A DNA stretch of 6,034 bases from the NCBI GenBank assembly GCA_937892405.1, contig CALAFS010000073.1, positions 1-6,034 of the forward strand, read 5' to 3'. Source of the DNA: an uncultured Clostridia bacterium. Lineage in GTDB: Bacteria; Bacillota; Clostridia; Oscillospirales; CAG-272. A program made the translations under genes and the position numbers. The notes beneath the pieces were generated by a model. That model worked only from the letters and a program-made list of their open reading frames with translations, ran no database searches and had not been told where the DNA came from. Numbering within the stretch: position 1 is the stretch's first letter; each line of letters opens with the position of its first letter. Below, piece after piece: positions 4,954-6,034 of the stretch.

Positions 4954-5322
4954 GGGGCCGTAATGGTTTCGACAGGGACTTTGCGGTATGATAAGCGCAG
5001 CGGGCAGGAAGATCCCGTAAAACCGTCCGACTTAAATAATAAACGACAACAACAGAGTTGCTGTAGCGGCGTAAGCCGTGTCGCGGCATTTTCATGCCGC
5101 CCGTACCGTCGGAGAGGACTACGGCTCCGACCGTGCGTCAAATGAGTAGTGAACATGCACCGATACTTCGCCCTTGCGTCGGTCATGGAGAAAAGGGCTA
5201 CCCGACCTGAGAGCCTGTCACCCGGCGCTCCCCGAGGGGAAATTTCAAAAGAGTGACTGTCTGCGGAGAAAGTCATATCAACGGGTTTTTGGACACGGGT
5301 TCGATTCCCGTCGGCTCCACCA
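4954..5322 (+). ncRNA. ssrA: tmRNA (SsrA)
   Basis: This is a complete one-piece tmRNA of about 369 nt, which rescues stalled ribosomes by acting as an alanyl-tRNA and then as a short message. The 5' end GGGGCCG (4954-4960) pairs over seven positions with CGGCTCC (5312-5318), followed by A and an encoded CCA (5320-5322). The third pair is G-U, the identity mark for alanyl-tRNA synthetase. The conserved 5' motif TGGTTTCGACAGGGA is present. The T arm is ACGGG-TTCGATT-CCCGT (5295-5311). The tag frame ends at TAA 5072-5074 and encodes NDNNRVAVAA from 5042, or DNNRVAVAA if translation resumes at GAC 5045. The resume codon is not the usual GCN or GGN in either reading. Further stem and pseudoknot segments fill 5075-5290. 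The minus-strand reading frame of 140 codons over this gene is not real. Confidence 0.97.
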
Positions 5323-5364
5323 AACAGCAGAGGGCACCCCAAGGCGGGTGCCCTCTGCTGTTTT
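5323..5364 (+). terminator. Intrinsic terminator of ssrA
   Basis: Immediately after the encoded CCA, a 17-bp perfect stem (5323-5339 with 5346-5362) with a 6-nt loop CAAGGC ends in TTTT (5361-5364). The reverse strand offers a comparable A/T flank, so it might also act in the other direction. No other gene lies between the tmRNA and this structure. Confidence 0.95.
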
Positions 5365-5377
5365 CCGATCAAATGCA

Positions 5378-5545
5378 GGGAATCGAACGGGTGCGTAGTG
5401 AAAGACAGTCCGGGGGTAGCGAAGCGGCGCGAAGGTACTGAATGACAGCCCGGTGGGCTGTCAGAGCCTGAGTGTGACCGAGCCGCAGCGAGACCTGTCT
5501 GAGCGCACCCTGACCGAGCGCGCAGTCCGCGCGAGAGCGATTCCC
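5378..5545. repeat. Branched palindromic element with tRNA-end termini (long copy)
   Basis: A nested imperfect palindrome of 168 nt. The outer arms are GGGAATCG (5378-5385) and CGATTCCC (5538-5545). Further nested arms are GGGTGCG (5389-5395) with CGCACCC (5504-5510), AGACAG (5403-5408) with CTGTCT (5495-5500), and GCGGC (5424-5428) with GCCGC (5482-5486). The tip hairpin is TGACAGCCC (5443-5451) with GGGCTGTCA (5455-5463). A side hairpin, GCGCG (5518-5522) with CGCGC (5528-5532), branches off near the right end. The left 11 nt (5378-5388) are the exact reverse complement of the tmRNA T-arm bases 5299-5309, and the right end repeats the tmRNA 3' end. It contains no gene. It looks like a non-autonomous palindromic element, but I cannot name its family. 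Confidence 0.7.
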
Positions 5546-5560
5546 GTCGGCTCCACCAAA
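5538..5560 (+). repeat. Exact 23-nt copy of the tmRNA 3' end
   Basis: These 23 nt are identical to 5302-5324, the T-loop, acceptor strand, CCA and following two bases of the tmRNA. There is no matching 5' tRNA half upstream, so this is not a functional tRNA. It lies 236 nt downstream of the original. Such a direct repeat at a tmRNA end could be an attachment-site scar of a lost integrative element, or the terminal part of the palindromic element it overlaps. Confidence 0.7.
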
Positions 5561-5592
5561 AATTCTCGGGAGCAAAGCGACCGGGAATTTTT
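5558..5592 (+). terminator. Terminator-like hairpin after the tRNA-end copy
   Basis: AAAAATTCTCGG (5558-5569) pairs with CCGGGAATTTTT (5581-5592) over 12 positions, including one T-G pair, around an 11-nt loop GAGCAAAGCGA. A T-rich tract follows. It has the shape of an intrinsic terminator, directly after a CCA, as in a real tRNA or tmRNA gene, yet no gene precedes it. It may belong to the repeat cluster rather than terminate anything. Confidence 0.5.
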
Positions 5593-5690
5593 ACTTTTTA
5601 CTTCTCCACTCTTCACTTTTCACTCAACCCGCTCCCGGAGAATTTTGAAGTAAGAAGTAATAGTGAAGAAGTAAGAAGTGAAAGAAAGAG
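5559..5690. repeat. Inverted repeat with pyrimidine/purine short-repeat tracts
   Basis: AAAATTCTCGGGAGC (5559-5573) is matched by GCTCCCGGAGAATTTT (5631-5646) in inverse orientation with one extra base. Between and beyond these lie a pyrimidine-rich tract on the plus strand (5593-5625, units like TTTTTAC, TTCTCCAC, TCTTCAC, TTTTCAC). A complementary purine-rich tract follows (5647-5685, units like GAAGTAA, GAAGTAATA, GTGAAGAA, AAGTGAA). The two tracts can pair imperfectly, extending the fold. No coding potential is seen. Confidence 0.6.
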
Positions 5691-5739
5691 GGGAATCGAC
5701 CGAGCGCGCAGTCCGCGCGAGAGCGATTCCCGTCGGCTC
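5691..5739. repeat. Palindromic element, short copy
   Basis: GGGAATCG (5691-5698) and CGATTCCC (5724-5731) form the outer arms, and GCGCG (5704-5708) with CGCGC (5714-5718) forms an inner hairpin. Bases 5698-5739 are an exact 42-nt direct repeat of 5512-5553, so this copy equals the long element with about 127 nt of its central arm (5386-5512) removed. It stops after the acceptor-like bases and lacks CCA. Confidence 0.75.
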
Positions 5740-5783
5740 TGACGGAAAAAGGCACTTGCCGCGGCAAGTGCCTCTTTCCGTTA
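5740..5783 (-). terminator. Intrinsic terminator for the right-edge minus-strand gene
   Basis: GGCACTTGCC (5751-5760) pairs perfectly with GGCAAGTGCC (5763-5772), and the stem extends outward with flanking A/T and GG/CC pairs to 5740 and 5783. Read on the minus strand, the stem is followed by TTTTT (complement of 5746-5750), the signature of an intrinsic terminator for the gene ending at 5882. Read on the plus strand, the T-tract (TCTTT) is weaker, so two-way action is possible. Confidence 0.85.
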
Positions 5784-5881
5784 CATTCGCCTGTCACCGG
5801 GCGATATTGCCTTCGGCAGTTTTGAGAGTGAAAATCATATCACGCCGGGCACCGAGAGGCATATCACTTCGGGAAAGTCAT
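5784..5881. repeat. 3' region with degenerate GATATG-type motifs
   Basis: Between the terminator and the stop codon of the right-edge gene lie two exact CATATCAC words (5836-5843 and 5860-5867, 24 nt apart) and a GATATTGCC (5803-5811), separated by GC-rich short dyads such as GCCTTCGGC. On the minus strand the pattern reads GTGATATG and GCCGAAGGCAATATC. It resembles short dispersed repeats I recall from gut Clostridia, but the match is loose. No gene is seen. Confidence 0.35.
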
Positions 5882-6034
5882 TTATTCTGCTTCGGCGAAG
5901 ATATGCAGAATGGTGACATATTCGTTCGAGGAGTCTTCGCGGAGAGTGCCGCTCTCTTCGTCGATTGCCATATATTCGGAGTAAGTACCGCCGATATTGA
6001 CATAGACACGGCTGTTCAGCTCGATGTAGTCAAG
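5882..6034 (-). CDS. C-terminal part of an unrecognised protein (runs off right edge)
   Basis: The last 153 nt read open on the minus strand from the window edge to a TAA at 5884-5882, giving 50 residues that begin LDYIELNSRVYVNIGG and end ILHIFAEAE. Codon choice is like the other genes, GC-rich at third positions, and a terminator sits about 100 nt downstream, both of which support a real gene. The fragment has alternating hydrophobic and polar residues typical of beta strands (RVYVNIG, YVTILHIF) and is acidic in between. I do not recognise a family; the N-terminus and domain content are outside the window. Confidence 0.75.
   Translation of the reverse strand, partial: LDYIELNSRVYVNIGGTYSEYMAIDEESGTLREDSSNEYVTILHIFAEAE

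Noticed and set aside
4950..5372. 140-codon minus-strand frame beginning MIGKQQRAPALG and reading ADGNRTRVQKP
   Set aside because: This is the reverse strand of the tmRNA gene and its terminator. The ADGNRTRVQ-type peptide is a familiar mis-annotation of antisense tRNA 3' ends.
5500..5560. A second tRNA or tmRNA gene ending at the CCA near 5558
   Set aside because: No acceptor 5' strand, D arm or anticodon arm could be found upstream; only the 3' end is copied.
5369..5653. Short frames of about 66-68 codons over the repeat cluster
   Set aside because: They read through palindromes and the tRNA-end copy, lack ribosome sites and repeat the same antisense tRNA artefact.
5378..5739. CRISPR array
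   Set aside because: There are only two unequal copies, 186 nt apart, with no regular spacers and no cas genes.

Overview
The window looks like the chromosome of an anaerobic, fermentative member of the Clostridia (Firmicutes), probably a gut or rumen Oscillospiraceae/Christensenellales-type lineage. This rests on iron-sulfur and [FeFe]-hydrogenase-type genes in a tight operon, consensus TTGACA/TATAAT promoters, strong AGGAGG ribosome sites, a fairly GC-rich coding style with AT-rich promoters, and intergenic palindromes of a kind I associate with gut Clostridia. The lineage is inference.

Left half (33-3754, minus strand): a six-gene operon read right to left from a good promoter at 3810-3838. 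The order is a NuoE/HydC-like [2Fe-2S] protein, a DRTGG-domain protein, a small anti-sigma-type ATPase, an [FeFe]-hydrogenase-like iron-sulfur protein, a second DRTGG-domain protein, and a PHP-domain metal-dependent phosphoesterase. Four of the five junctions are overlapping or at most 30 nt apart. The hydrogenase-like protein keeps the H-cluster cysteines but has lost the proton-relay cysteine and other catalytic-site residues, as in the sensory class of [FeFe] hydrogenases. With the ATPase and DRTGG partners this suggests redox or H2 sensing and signalling rather than bulk H2 production.

Centre (3755-4818): a divergent intergenic region, then a PnuC-family vitamin/nicotinamide riboside transporter on the plus strand. 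Its roughly 140-nt leader has two small adjacent hairpins running into a strong intrinsic terminator, the layout of a riboswitch or attenuator; an NAD+-II (pnuC-motif) type riboswitch is my best guess. NADH-linked redox proteins on one side and NAD-precursor uptake on the other make a shared NAD(H) theme plausible.

Right half (4819-6034): a complete tmRNA gene (ssrA) with a consensus promoter and a perfect 17-bp terminator stem, then about 560 nt without a gene. That stretch holds a large branched palindrome and a shortened second copy, both ending in a copy of the tmRNA/tRNA 3' end, a terminator-like hairpin, purine/pyrimidine short-repeat tracts in inverted orientation, and a minus-strand terminator. 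The last 153 nt are the C-terminus of an unrecognised minus-strand gene that runs off the right edge.
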